DNA of 64,000 nt from Nostoc sp. UHCC 0870 (GTDB lineage Bacteria; Cyanobacteriota; Cyanobacteriia; Cyanobacteriales; Nostocaceae). Each line of letters begins with the position of its first letter. Positions within the stretch are counted from its first letter, which is position 1. The stretch covers positions 5,619,141-5,683,140 of the forward strand of contig NZ_CP091913.1 in assembly GCF_022063185.1 (NCBI RefSeq). Direction: 5' to 3'. A program made the translations under genes and the position numbers. The notes beneath the pieces are model-generated. The model searched no databases. It was not told the DNA's origin and worked only from the letters and a program-made list of their open reading frames with translations. Of the stretch, positions 43,473 to 52,831 are shown one piece after another.

Positions 43473-44141
43473 ATGAAAAATCAAGTATTAGTTATTGCAC
43501 CCCACGCCGATGATGAAATCTTAGGCTGTGGAGGGACAATTGCACGCTATGTAGATGATGGAAATGAGGTACATATTTTAGTAATTACCTATGGTGATCC
43601 TGAAATATACCCGCCAGAAGAAGAATTAGAAACTCGTCAGGAACTCAAGGCGGCTCACGAAATTTTAGGTGTATCTAGTGTGCAATTTCTAGAGTTTACT
43701 GCGCCCAAGTTAGACACTTTTCCTGGTTATAAATTGGCTGATACAATTAGCGGTGTAATTCGCTCGTTGCAGCCCAATATTCTTTATTTACCTCATCGTG
43801 GAGATATTCACGCTGACCACCGCATTGTTTATCAAGCTGGTATGGTTGCAGCACGACCCATAAATGCTTGTTCTGTACGCCAGATTTTTTGTTATGAAAC
43901 TCTATCTGAAACAGAATGGGCTTCGCCATTTGGTGATGAGGCTTTTATTCCTACGGTGTTTGTAGATATCACAAATTGTTTAGAGCGAAAGCTCAAGGCG
44001 ATGGCTTGCTATCATAGCCAACTGAAAGAAGCACCCCATCCTCGTTCTTTACAGGCGATCGCTAATTTAGCACAGTTGCGTGGTAGCACTGTCAGTTTAC
44101 CTGCGGCGGAAGCTTTTGTACTGGTGCGGGATATACGTTAG
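43473..44141 (+). CDS. PIG-L family deacetylase
   Basis: 222 residues from the ATG at 43473. The N-terminal zinc motif is VLVIAPHADDEILGCGGT (family consensus AHPDDE) and the distal zinc site is HRGDIHADHRI. PIG-L/LmbE enzymes remove N-acetyl groups from GlcNAc-like substrates, as in GPI, mycothiol and bacillithiol synthesis. In this locus it could deacetylate an amino sugar before another group is attached. A TTG five codons upstream would overlap the WbqC gene; the ATG is preferred. Confidence 0.9.
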   Translation: MKNQVLVIAPHADDEILGCGGTIARYVDDGNEVHILVITYGDPEIYPPEEELETRQELKAAHEILGVSSVQFLEFTAPKLDTFPGYKLADTISGVIRSLQPNILYLPHRGDIHADHRIVYQAGMVAARPINACSVRQIFCYETLSETEWASPFGDEAFIPTVFVDITNCLERKLKAMACYHSQLKEAPHPRSLQAIANLAQLRGSTVSLPAAEAFVLVRDIR

Positions 44142-44152
44142 GTAAAACTAAA

Positions 44153-45007
44153 ATGTCAATGAATAATTTGCAGATACGAGATGTATCAGAAGCCAAGTTA
44201 GTCCCCATAACAGAAGAAGAATATGCAAACTGGCTGCGAGGAAAAGGAACACGTATCATCAAGCATAGAGGTAGATATTGGCAAGAAAGCTATCCTGGTT
44301 TTTATCAACCGGTTCATTTTTTAGCTCGCTTAAGCTATGAACAAGCCACCGCACCAAATATTTTTAATTGGGGATTTCAGACAACCCTAGATACTAATGA
44401 TGCAGCTTTTGCCAATGGAGTATTACCCATTCACCTGTTGTCTGAAATAGAAAACTACGATTTGCAGAGTTTGTCCGCAAATCGCAGGGGACAAATTCGC
44501 AAGTGTCATAAGTTAGTTAAGTTTGTTGAGTTAACTGGCCCAAAGCTTTTGCAAGAACAAGGACAGGAAGTTCTTGCTTCAGCCGTCAAGAGGACAAATT
44601 ATGGCAATCTCAAAAATTATTTAGCAGAGATTACTAATCTAGATTTCAAGCATTGGTTTGTGATGGCGGGTTTGATTGACGGCAAATTAGGTGGTTTTTT
44701 GACTGCCTATGCTATTGATCACACAGCATATATGCACACACTTCATATTGCAACTGAGGCATTATCAACCTATATTAGCCCAGGGTTGCATTTTGAATTT
44801 GTACAAATGTGCCGTCGTTCAGGTAAAATTCGGGAAATTGCTCATAGTTTGCACTCTAGAGAAGACTCACCACTGTGTACCTTTAAAGAAGGAATGGGCT
44901 TCGGTGTTCAGCGTCTTCCTTCTAAAGTAGAAATAAATCCCCTCATAGCCAAATTTATTCACAGACGATATCCAGACAAATACTATCGTTTGACTGGACA
45001 AGATTAA
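44153..45007 (+). CDS. GNAT/FemAB-like acyltransferase
   Basis: 284 residues. The C-terminal half (about 120-250) has a FemAB/GNAT acetyltransferase-like arrangement: FVMAGLIDGKLGGFLTAYAI, YMHTLHIATEALSTYISPGL and the final FKEGMGFGVQRLP. No standard acetyl-CoA R/Q-x-x-G-x-G/A loop is obvious, so the donor may be acyl-CoA, aminoacyl-tRNA or another activated acid. It begins 11 bases after the PIG-L stop, and a deacetylate-then-reacylate pair is a reasonable inference. The family name is less secure than for its neighbours. Confidence 0.65.
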   Translation: MSMNNLQIRDVSEAKLVPITEEEYANWLRGKGTRIIKHRGRYWQESYPGFYQPVHFLARLSYEQATAPNIFNWGFQTTLDTNDAAFANGVLPIHLLSEIENYDLQSLSANRRGQIRKCHKLVKFVELTGPKLLQEQGQEVLASAVKRTNYGNLKNYLAEITNLDFKHWFVMAGLIDGKLGGFLTAYAIDHTAYMHTLHIATEALSTYISPGLHFEFVQMCRRSGKIREIAHSLHSREDSPLCTFKEGMGFGVQRLPSKVEINPLIAKFIHRRYPDKYYRLTGQD

Positions 45008-45098
45008 TATCAACTTATCTGCTTTGATTACCTACGCAAATAATTTCAAAAATTAAAATAGACTTGTATCTGAATAGTTAATTAGTGAGTAAGTATAT

Positions 45099-46391
45099 AT
45101 GCAACTGAAAACCATTGTCGTAAATAAGTCTATTCCTTCAATCATGGAAATGCCCCTTTCTTGGACAAGACTATTCTATTTAGAAAAAGAATATGGAGAT
45201 TCTTTTTTTATTCTCGACATCAAAAAATTTGAGCGCAACTATCAAGAGTTCTTACAAGCTTTTCGGGCAATTTATCCCAATACCCATCTTGGTTATTCTT
45301 ATAAAACGAATTACATTCCCAAGTTATGCCAGAGTGTGAATGCTATGGGAGGGTATGCTGAAGTTGTATCTCAAATGGAGTATGATCTAGCGATCGCAAT
45401 TGGTGTCCCGCCATCTAGAATTATCTTTAATGGCCCTTTAAAATATTCAGAAGATATTGAAAGAGCAATATTGGCTGGCTCTATCGTCAACTTGGACTGT
45501 TCAGAAGAAGTTGACATAGTTACAGCATTAGCACGAAGATTACCTAATCAGCAGATTGCAGTAGGGTTAAGATGTAACTTGGATGTGGGTATAGGTAGGA
45601 TATCCCGCTTTGGATTTGATGTGGAAGGAGGCGAACTAGATGAAGTTTTTAAGCTATTTAGAGAATTAAATAATTGTTCTGTATTGGGATTGCATTGTCA
45701 TATTTCTTCACCCACTAGAAGCGTAGAATCTTATCAGTTACGCACTCAGAAGTTAATAGAACTTAGTGATTATTACTTTCAAGATAAACCACCTAAATTT
45801 ATTGATGTGGGAGGTGGTTTTTTTGGCAAAATGAATGATGATTTGCAGGCGCAATTTGATTGTTATATTCCCAGCTATCAAGAATATGCTGAAGCGATCG
45901 CACCCCAATTAACAAGTAGATTTTCTGGTGATTATACTCCAGAGCTAATCATTGAGCCTGGTGTAGCCGTTGTTGCCAATGTACTTAAGTTTGTTGCTAA
46001 AGTGGTGGGTATAAAAACAGTACAATCACGCCAGATTGCATTGGTTGTTGGCAGCATCCATAATATTAAACCAACTTTAACAGGCAAGCAATTATCATTG
46101 CAAGTTTATAAAAGCCAAGAAAATTGTGATCAGAGAAATATCAGTCCTCCGGTGGATTTAGTAGGATACACTTGCATGGAACATGATTGTTTATATAACA
46201 ATTATTCAGGTGAAATAGGTATTGGGGATTATGTAGTTTTTGATAATATCGGCGCATATAGTGTAGTGTTTAAACCTCCATTTATTCGCCCCAATCCTCC
46301 GATTATTAGCTATGATTCCACCTTGAATGAATATGATCTCATTAGAAGGAGAGAAACCACTCAAGATGTTTTTTCTACCTATGTGATATGA
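45099..46391 (+). CDS. PLP-dependent decarboxylase, fold type III (LysA/ornithine decarboxylase family)
   Basis: 430 residues. The PLP lysine is in LGYSYKTNYIPKLC (usual YALKAN), the phosphate-binding glycine-rich loop in FIDVGGGFFGKM, and EPG at LIIEPGVAVVANVL. The C-terminal active-site Cys of this fold is in GYTCMEHDCLYNNY. The family decarboxylates diaminopimelate, ornithine, arginine or carboxynorspermidine, and in natural-product pathways also amino acids on carriers or derivatives. No lysine or polyamine genes are nearby, so a specialised substrate is likely. Its stop overlaps the ATP-grasp start as ATGA. Confidence 0.88.
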   Translation: MQLKTIVVNKSIPSIMEMPLSWTRLFYLEKEYGDSFFILDIKKFERNYQEFLQAFRAIYPNTHLGYSYKTNYIPKLCQSVNAMGGYAEVVSQMEYDLAIAIGVPPSRIIFNGPLKYSEDIERAILAGSIVNLDCSEEVDIVTALARRLPNQQIAVGLRCNLDVGIGRISRFGFDVEGGELDEVFKLFRELNNCSVLGLHCHISSPTRSVESYQLRTQKLIELSDYYFQDKPPKFIDVGGGFFGKMNDDLQAQFDCYIPSYQEYAEAIAPQLTSRFSGDYTPELIIEPGVAVVANVLKFVAKVVGIKTVQSRQIALVVGSIHNIKPTLTGKQLSLQVYKSQENCDQRNISPPVDLVGYTCMEHDCLYNNYSGEIGIGDYVVFDNIGAYSVVFKPPFIRPNPPIISYDSTLNEYDLIRRRETTQDVFSTYVI

Positions 46392-47419
46392 AAGGTAAAA
46401 ATATGAATATCATGTTAACTTGTGCGGGAAGACGTAACTATCTGGTTCAATTCTTCCAGCAAGCTTTAGAAAATCGTGGATATGTATTTGCTGGTGATGC
46501 GAGTTTAGAAGCTCCAGCACTTCAGGAAGCAGATGAAAGTTTTTTATTGCCATCTGTAAATCATCATGACTATTTTGATAAATTACTCTATATCTGTGAA
46601 CGAAAACAGGTACGTTTGTTAATTCCACTCAATGATTTAGAATTGCCACTGTTAGCTAAACAACGGGATCGCTTTCTCAAAATTGGAATTATTCCAGTAA
46701 TTTCTGATTCAGAAATCATAGATATTTGTTTTGATAAATGGGCTACTTGCCAATTTTTAAATAATCTTGGCATTGCTACACCAAAAACTTATCTATCTGT
46801 TAATCAAGCTAAAAAAGCTATTAAGCTAGGAGAAATAAATTTCCCTTTAGTTGTTAAACCTCGTTGGGGCAGTGCCTCTATAGGTATTGAATATCCAGAA
46901 GATGAGGAAGATTTAGAATTAGCATATCGCTTCGTGAAGAAATCCCTGAGTAAATCATTTTTGGCGGAAATTAGCTCTACTGATCCAGAGCAATGTATTC
47001 TAATTCAAGAAAAGTTAAATGGACAGGAATATGGGCTAGATATTGTTAATAACTTAGCAGGAGATCACATCACTACTTTTGTCAAATGTAAGTTAGCGAT
47101 GCGAGCCGGAGAGACAGATCGAGCAGTAACTGTTGAGCATGAAGATATCAGCAGAATCGGTGAAAAAATTGGTCAAAGTCTCCGACATATTGGCAATCTT
47201 GACTGTGATGTGATACTCACTGCAAAAAGTGCGTGTGTGTTAGAAATGAACCCCCGTTTTGGCGGTGGTTATCCATTCTCTCAAATAGCGGGGGCAAATC
47301 TACCAGCAGCATTAATCGCTTGGGCAAATGGGGAAACGCCTCTTCAGCAATGGCTGAAGGTGGAAACTAATATTATGAGTTCAAAATGCGATCGCCTCAT
47401 CAAAGTCATGAGCCATTAA
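46388..47419 (+). CDS. ATP-grasp ligase
   Basis: 343 residues. N-terminal pre-ATP-grasp domain NIMLTCAGRRNYLVQFF, then the ATP-grasp core: LVVKPRWGSASIGIEY, ILIQEKLNGQEYGLDIV and the metal-ligand strand VLEMNPRFGGGYPFS. Such enzymes join a carboxylate to an amine or thiol with ATP hydrolysis. The closest types are CarB-like ligases found in polysaccharide and peptide-like natural-product loci. The ATG at 46388 overlaps the previous stop; an ATG at 46403 preceded by AAAGGT is also possible. Coupling to the decarboxylase suggests the two act on the same substrate. Confidence 0.88.
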   Translation: MKGKNMNIMLTCAGRRNYLVQFFQQALENRGYVFAGDASLEAPALQEADESFLLPSVNHHDYFDKLLYICERKQVRLLIPLNDLELPLLAKQRDRFLKIGIIPVISDSEIIDICFDKWATCQFLNNLGIATPKTYLSVNQAKKAIKLGEINFPLVVKPRWGSASIGIEYPEDEEDLELAYRFVKKSLSKSFLAEISSTDPEQCILIQEKLNGQEYGLDIVNNLAGDHITTFVKCKLAMRAGETDRAVTVEHEDISRIGEKIGQSLRHIGNLDCDVILTAKSACVLEMNPRFGGGYPFSQIAGANLPAALIAWANGETPLQQWLKVETNIMSSKCDRLIKVMSH

Positions 47420-47439
47420 ATTTCTCAAAATACATACAT

Positions 47440-48642
47440 ATGAATAAACAAATTCTCCTATCAACACCACATATAGGACATGAGGAACTAGAATTTGTCA
47501 AAGAAGCATTCGCAACTAATTGGATTGCACCTGTTGGCCCTCACGTTGACGCTTTCGAGGCAGAATTTTGTCATGTGACTGGAGCTAGTTATGCGGCGGC
47601 TGTCAGTTCTGGAACTGCGGCTTTGCATTTGGCTTTGCGATTATTGGGAGTAGAAGCAGGGGATGAGGTGTTTTGTTCTACTTTAACCTTTGCAGCTACC
47701 GCCAACCCCATAGTTTATTTAGGTGCAAAGCCAGTTTTTATTGATAGCGATCGCAATTCTTGGAATATGAATCCAGACTTGTTGCATGAGGCCTTGCAGA
47801 ATCGCGCACATCAGGGTAAGTTACCGAAAGCTGTAATAGTGGTACATCTATATGGACAAAGCGCAGATATACAGCCAATTCTCCAAGTCTGCAATCAGTA
47901 TGAAGTTCCCCTGATTGAAGATGCGGCAGAAAGTCTAGGTGCTACCTATAAAGGACGTTCTCCAGGCACATTTGGACGCATCGGGATTTTCTCTTTTAAT
48001 GGTAATAAAATCATTACCACCTCTGGTGGTGGGATGTTGGTTTCTGAAGACCCAGAATTGGTAGCAAAGGCTAGATTTTTAGCCACCCAAGCACGCGATC
48101 GCGCTCCCCACTACCAACACTCAGAAATTGGCTATAACTACCGCCTCAGCAATGTTTTAGCTGGTATTGGTCGCGGTCAATTGCTGGTTCTAAATGAGCG
48201 AGTCGCAGCTAGAAGACATAACTTTGAAATCTACGCCTCTGCATTAGGAAAACTACCAGGATTAGAATTTATGCCAGAAGCTGATTATGGACGAGCAACT
48301 CGTTGGCTAACTTGCTTGACTATAAATTCTCAGGCTTTTGGTGCAGACCGAGAGCAAGTCCGTCTAGCACTTGCCAAACAGCAAATTGAATCTCGTCCGG
48401 TGTGGAAACCTTTACACCTCCAGCCTGTGTTTTCTGAATGTGAATGTTTTGGCGGTGCAGTAGCAGAAGATTTATTTGTACGCGGACTTTGCTTACCTTC
48501 TGGATCTAATTTGACTAGCGAAGATTTAGCAAGAGTGATTGATGGAATTACAACAATTCACTACAAGGCTTATGTGAGTTGGAGGACGAAACAACACAGT
48601 ATCCTTCATCAGACTAGAGTTTTAAATTCAAGCGAAGACTAA
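47440..48642 (+). CDS. DegT/DnrJ/EryC1/StrS sugar aminotransferase (PglE/EpsN-like)
   Basis: 400 residues from the ATG at 47440 (MNKQILLSTPHIGHEELEFV); an upstream in-frame ATG at 47386 lies inside the ATP-grasp gene and is less likely. PLP features: AVSSGTAALHLAL, LIEDAAESLGATYKG and the Schiff-base Lys in FSFNGNKIITTSGGG. The C-terminal WKPLHLQPVF is typical of PglE/EpsN, which convert UDP-4-keto-6-deoxy-GlcNAc to the 4-amino sugar. This matches the product of the dehydratase at 31595. Confidence 0.92.
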   Translation: MNKQILLSTPHIGHEELEFVKEAFATNWIAPVGPHVDAFEAEFCHVTGASYAAAVSSGTAALHLALRLLGVEAGDEVFCSTLTFAATANPIVYLGAKPVFIDSDRNSWNMNPDLLHEALQNRAHQGKLPKAVIVVHLYGQSADIQPILQVCNQYEVPLIEDAAESLGATYKGRSPGTFGRIGIFSFNGNKIITTSGGGMLVSEDPELVAKARFLATQARDRAPHYQHSEIGYNYRLSNVLAGIGRGQLLVLNERVAARRHNFEIYASALGKLPGLEFMPEADYGRATRWLTCLTINSQAFGADREQVRLALAKQQIESRPVWKPLHLQPVFSECECFGGAVAEDLFVRGLCLPSGSNLTSEDLARVIDGITTIHYKAYVSWRTKQHSILHQTRVLNSSED

Positions 48643-48810
48643 GATTTTGATATTTCTAGGTAATTTTTAACTTACATCAGGCGAAATTCACACTCTCTTA
48701 TTTATGGTGTAGCATTCATTTTACCTCCCTCATCCAAGCCTTAATTGTTATCGCTAGTAAAAGTTCAAATTAAAACAATGAATACCACTACCAAGTAATT
48801 GGAAATTATT

Positions 48811-50997
48811 ATGGAAACCCAAGAATATTATTCCTCTTTTGATAGGTATTGGCACATCATAAAGCGACGTGGAGTAATTGCTGTAGCTGTTTTTATCCCT
48901 AGTTTTCTACTTTTTTTACTGGCGTTGTATTTTTTAAAAAGACCTACTTATTTAGCAGAAGCAAAACTGAAGTTTCAACGGATAAATACAACTTCAACAT
49001 TAACCGGTGTAGGCACAGAAATAAGTAAACTAGAACCTTTAGTACAGGATGCTAGAACTAATCCTCTAAATACAGAAGCAGAGGTTATACGTTCCGTGCC
49101 ATTTGTCAAAAAGACTATCAATCAACTTAACTTAAAGAATTCCCAGGGTCTTCCTTTAAAAACCAAAGATTTTCTCAAAAAACTAGATGTAAGAGACATT
49201 AAAGGTACGGATGTCCTAAAAATTTCTTACCAGGATACGAAGCCTGAAGTATCAGCTAAAGTTGTTAATGCTCTAGTGGCAATCTATTTAGAGAAAAATG
49301 TATCTTCCTTGAGAAATGAAGCAGCTGCTGCTCGCAAATTTATTGAGAAACAATTGCCAAATGCAGAACTAGTTGTGCAGAAAGCAGAAGCAGAACTAGC
49401 GAGTTTTAAGGAGAAGTACAAAGTTGTTAATTTACAAGAAGAAGCAACAAAAGCACTAGAAGTCATTACAGAACTGCAAAATGAAATGAATGCAGCTCAA
49501 TCTAGAGTTGCTGATACCGAGGCACAGTCTCAATCAATCCGTAAACAACTCGGTATGAACTCTCAACAAGCGGTACTCATGACTTCCCTCAGCCAAACGA
49601 CCGGAGTCCAAAATATTCTGGCAGAAATTCAACAACTAGAATCACAACTCACTGCAAGACGTAATATTTTGCAAGATAGACATCCACAAATTATTGAATT
49701 AGAAGAAAGATTAACTTCCTTAAATAGGCTATTGCAACAACGAGTAGGTCAGGTTGTAGGCACAAATTCATCTCAACTAAATCAGAATCTACAACTAGGG
49801 GCATTACAACAACAACTATCCGCTAGACTAGTAGAATTAGAATCAATTCGTCTAGGTGCAGTCAAACAAGTTAGTACCTTATCTAACTTACAAAGTTCCT
49901 ATAAAGAAAGACTGAATAATCTGCCAAGATTAGAACAAAAACAGCGTCAGTTAGAACGCAAAGTACAAGTTTCTCAAATTACCTATTCTTTGCTATTGCA
50001 AAAGCTGCAAGAAAGTCGTATAGCAGAAAATCAAAATGTTAGCAATGCCAGTATTATATCTCTAGCTGAAACTCCTGACGAGCCAATTTCTTCACCCATG
50101 ATTTCTTACTTAAGTGCTGCTTTATTAGCTTTTATCGCCGCCTTGGCAACCGTGTATATTTTGGAAGCCAAAGATAAATCCATTAAGACTATTGATGAAG
50201 CTCGCGCCCTATTTGGTTTAACCTTATTAGGGGTAATTCCTACGGTTAGTAAATTGAGAAAATATGCTGATGAAGATCAGGGTATGGAGTATTATAGCCA
50301 AAGAATTATTATGAGGGATTTTCCTCGCTCTGCCATTAGTGAAGCTTACCGGATGTTAAGAGCAAATCTGAGGTTTATGAGTGCTGATAAAGAGTTAAAA
50401 GTGATTGTTGTTACTAGCTCTGTACCTCAAGAAGGTAAGTCAACGGTAGCTGCTAACTTAGCTACAGCAATAGCGCAAAAAGAACATAAAGTATTACTCA
50501 TAGATGCAGATTTACACCGTCCAGTACAACACAAAATTTGGGACATCAACAATAGTCAAGGTCTGAGCAATGTGATTGTTGAGCAGGCAGACACTAGAAT
50601 AGCGATCAAGCCAGTTATGAATCATTTGGATGTGCTTACTTCGGGAGTAGTACCGCCTAATCCTGCGGCTCTCTTGGATTCCCAACGCATGGCAAGCTTA
50701 ATCGATACCTTTGCTACTAAATACAATTTTGTAATTATTGATACTCCTGCCTTAAATGTCGCTGCTGATGCTGCTACTTTAGGACAAATGGCTGACGGTA
50801 TGTTATTGGTAGTTCGTCCAGGGGTAGTAGATTCAGTAAATGCGGCTTTTGCCAAAGAATTTTTAGAAAAATCTGGTCAGAATGTTTTAGGACAGGTAGT
50901 TAACGGCGTAATTTCTCACAATGAACGCTACAGCTACTACTTTGCTGAGGAAGATTACCCACAAGAAAGTATTAGTATGCCTAAAGTTAAGGTCTAA
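48811..50997 (+). CDS. Wzc-type polysaccharide co-polymerase and BY-kinase
   Basis: 728 residues from the ATG at 48811 (a TTG at 48799 is in frame). Wzz domain with flanking membrane helices (about 20-42 and 430-450), a periplasmic coiled-coil region (about 165-405), and a cytosolic tyrosine-kinase domain: Walker A SVPQEGKSTV (537-546), Walker A' LLIDADLHRP (562-571), Walker B VIIDTPA (641-647). The tail has a Tyr cluster (Y707, Y709, Y710, Y716), the autophosphorylation type seen in BY-kinases. It controls chain length and export of the polymer. Last gene of the locus. No Wza-type outer-membrane gene is in the window. Confidence 0.92.
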   Translation: METQEYYSSFDRYWHIIKRRGVIAVAVFIPSFLLFLLALYFLKRPTYLAEAKLKFQRINTTSTLTGVGTEISKLEPLVQDARTNPLNTEAEVIRSVPFVKKTINQLNLKNSQGLPLKTKDFLKKLDVRDIKGTDVLKISYQDTKPEVSAKVVNALVAIYLEKNVSSLRNEAAAARKFIEKQLPNAELVVQKAEAELASFKEKYKVVNLQEEATKALEVITELQNEMNAAQSRVADTEAQSQSIRKQLGMNSQQAVLMTSLSQTTGVQNILAEIQQLESQLTARRNILQDRHPQIIELEERLTSLNRLLQQRVGQVVGTNSSQLNQNLQLGALQQQLSARLVELESIRLGAVKQVSTLSNLQSSYKERLNNLPRLEQKQRQLERKVQVSQITYSLLLQKLQESRIAENQNVSNASIISLAETPDEPISSPMISYLSAALLAFIAALATVYILEAKDKSIKTIDEARALFGLTLLGVIPTVSKLRKYADEDQGMEYYSQRIIMRDFPRSAISEAYRMLRANLRFMSADKELKVIVVTSSVPQEGKSTVAANLATAIAQKEHKVLLIDADLHRPVQHKIWDINNSQGLSNVIVEQADTRIAIKPVMNHLDVLTSGVVPPNPAALLDSQRMASLIDTFATKYNFVIIDTPALNVAADAATLGQMADGMLLVVRPGVVDSVNAAFAKEFLEKSGQNVLGQVVNGVISHNERYSYYFAEEDYPQESISMPKVKV

Positions 50998-51044
50998 TCT
51001 TGTTTTTGGGTTGATAGCTAGCTGAAGTTGCTAGCTATGACAAA

Positions 51045-51269
51045 TTAAGGAGTTTTTTGTAAATCAGGTCTTTCTTCTGGAACGATCGCACCTGCTACGG
51101 GGCATACTTGAATACAGATGCCACAGTCAATACAGGTAGCAAAATCAATCCAGTACCAATCAGTTCCCTTGACATTTTTACCAGGTCCTTCATGAATACA
51201 AGCGACTGGACAAGCATCTACGCAATCGGCGACACCTTCACAGACATTGGTAACAATAGTGTGTGGCAT
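51045..51269 (-). CDS. Two-cluster [4Fe-4S]-type ferredoxin
   Basis: 74 residues. The second site is a standard CIDCGICIQVCPVAG (CxxCxxCxxxCP). The first is CEGVADCVDACPVAC, spaced as in Azotobacter-type 7Fe/8Fe ferredoxins but with one expected upstream Cys missing, so a [3Fe-4S] cluster or non-standard ligand is possible. The sequence is a well conserved small soluble electron carrier in cyanobacteria (WYWIDFATCIDCG); its partner is not established. It follows hisZ on the minus strand but is separated by a repeat array. Confidence 0.9.
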   Translation of the reverse strand: MPHTIVTNVCEGVADCVDACPVACIHEGPGKNVKGTDWYWIDFATCIDCGICIQVCPVAGAIVPEERPDLQKTP

Positions 51270-51325
51270 TTGATAGATTCCCTTTCTTTTAAATCAGCTT
51301 GTTCTAGCCTAGCAGGGGAAAAATA

Positions 51326-51484
51326 AATTCAAAATTCAAAATTCAAAATTCAAAATTAATTCCAGAAATTAAATATGTGTTATTCAGAGAAAGAGACGTA
51401 GGAATGCTATATCTCTTTCTCTCAGCACTCAACACTCAACACTCAACACTCAGCACTCAACACTCAGCACTCAGCACTCAGCAC
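51326..51484. repeat. Two STRR arrays (AAAATTC; CACTCAA/CACTCAG)
   Basis: Four AAAATTC units at 51326-51357, and from 51421 to 51484 about nine units alternating AACACTC and AGCACTC. The second array ends at the hisZ stop codon. Confidence 0.85.
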
Positions 51485-52695
51485 TACCTAACGCTTTCAA
51501 TTGTTGGCGTTCCGTCGGCTTTAATCCAAGCGATTTGGGCTATATTGCGATCGCCTGCGTATTGTCTAATTGCAGCTGCATCTTTGCCACCTAAATCCAT
51601 TTCTACCCGGACTAGATGAGTAGAATCACGCAGCTTTTGGGCATAGGCAAAGGCCGCAGCGTGAGCAATTGGTGTTTCGGGAACTACCAGCCAGTTACTA
51701 GCCGGGGTTTCTTGCGGTAATTGCTGAGTGGACAATAAAACTTGATACAGGTCTTCAATATTAAGCACAAAGCCAATACCCGGAATATCATCACCTTGGG
51801 GGTGATATAGTCCCAAAAGCTTGTCGTAACGGCCACCTCGCCCTAAAACCTGTGCTTGGGATTCGCTACTGCTGACAATTTCAAACACAATGCCGGTGTA
51901 GTAGTCTATGGTTTGAATCAGACTGAGGTCGAGAATGATCGGGAATTTACCCTCTGATTCTAATAACTCTACTAGGGATTTGAGATTATTAACCGCCTCT
52001 TGTTGCTCGGCATCTAAACCCAGACTGCTGACTTTTTGCAATACATCTGCACTATCACCACGCAAATCTAACATGATTCTGGCGCGATCGCGCAGTTCGT
52101 CAGTTAAAGGCAGATTATCTATAGTAATGCGGTCAAGATGAGCGATCGCACTCCGAACTTTAGCACGTAAATTTTCAGGAAAAGCATTTAATAGCGATCG
52201 AGTGATTCCGGCTTCGCCTAAAATTAAATGCCAGTTCTGTAAATCTAACGCCGCCAAGCAATTGCTTACCAACAGCAACACCTCAGCGTTGGCTAGCAAT
52301 CCACCTACACCTAACAACTCCACCCCAGCTTGATAAAACTCTTGCTGACGATTGTGTCTGTTTTCCCAGATGCGGCGAAAGACGTTGGCATTATAGTACA
52401 GTCGTTGCGGATAAGTAGTACCCGCCATCCGCGTCGCCACAGCACGAGCAATAGAAGCTGTCAACTCCGGCCGCAATCCTAACTCTTCATCTTCAGCATT
52501 TTGCAGTTGAATTACCATCTGGCGTTGAATTGCTTCCCCCGCCATCAGGGTATCCATCCGTTCTAGAGTTGAGGTAATAATCCTATGATATCCCCAACGG
52601 TGAAACACCTGCTGTAATCTATCTTCAATCCAGCGTTTTTGAGCCACATCTAGAGGTAATAAATCCCTCGCTCCTGCGGCTGGTTGATACACCAT
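51484..52695 (-). CDS. hisZ: ATP phosphoribosyltransferase regulatory subunit
   Basis: 403 residues resembling histidyl-tRNA synthetase without aminoacylation function; it partners with the short form of HisG in the first step of histidine synthesis. Motifs: GARDLLPLDVAQKRWIEDRL, LRPELTASIARAVATRM, RLYYNANVFR and YYTGIVFEIVSSS, then VLGRGGRYDKLLGLY. Start at 52695 (MVYQPAAGARDLLP) fits the family. The hisG partner is not in the window. Confidence 0.93.
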   Translation of the reverse strand: MVYQPAAGARDLLPLDVAQKRWIEDRLQQVFHRWGYHRIITSTLERMDTLMAGEAIQRQMVIQLQNAEDEELGLRPELTASIARAVATRMAGTTYPQRLYYNANVFRRIWENRHNRQQEFYQAGVELLGVGGLLANAEVLLLVSNCLAALDLQNWHLILGEAGITRSLLNAFPENLRAKVRSAIAHLDRITIDNLPLTDELRDRARIMLDLRGDSADVLQKVSSLGLDAEQQEAVNNLKSLVELLESEGKFPIILDLSLIQTIDYYTGIVFEIVSSSESQAQVLGRGGRYDKLLGLYHPQGDDIPGIGFVLNIEDLYQVLLSTQQLPQETPASNWLVVPETPIAHAAAFAYAQKLRDSTHLVRVEMDLGGKDAAAIRQYAGDRNIAQIAWIKADGTPTIESVR

Positions 52696-52831
52696 TCATC
52701 CTCCGTTATATCGCCCCGTTTTCCAGCAAAAAGGCAGACTGCACATTTCGTTTTCTGTTCCCGCCTATGCAGCCAAGTATATTGGAAAAGGTAATCAAGC
52801 TAAAGAGGTGAATTGATTTGTTACCTACCCC

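Noticed and set aside
31595..50997. Heterocyst envelope polysaccharide (hep) island
   Set aside because: Gene types overlap with any Wzx/Wzy locus, and no heterocyst-specific marker such as HepA is recognisable, so the assignment would be a guess.
51421..51484. Regular short repeats that might suggest a CRISPR array
   Set aside because: Units are contiguous heptamers with no spacers; this is STRR DNA.
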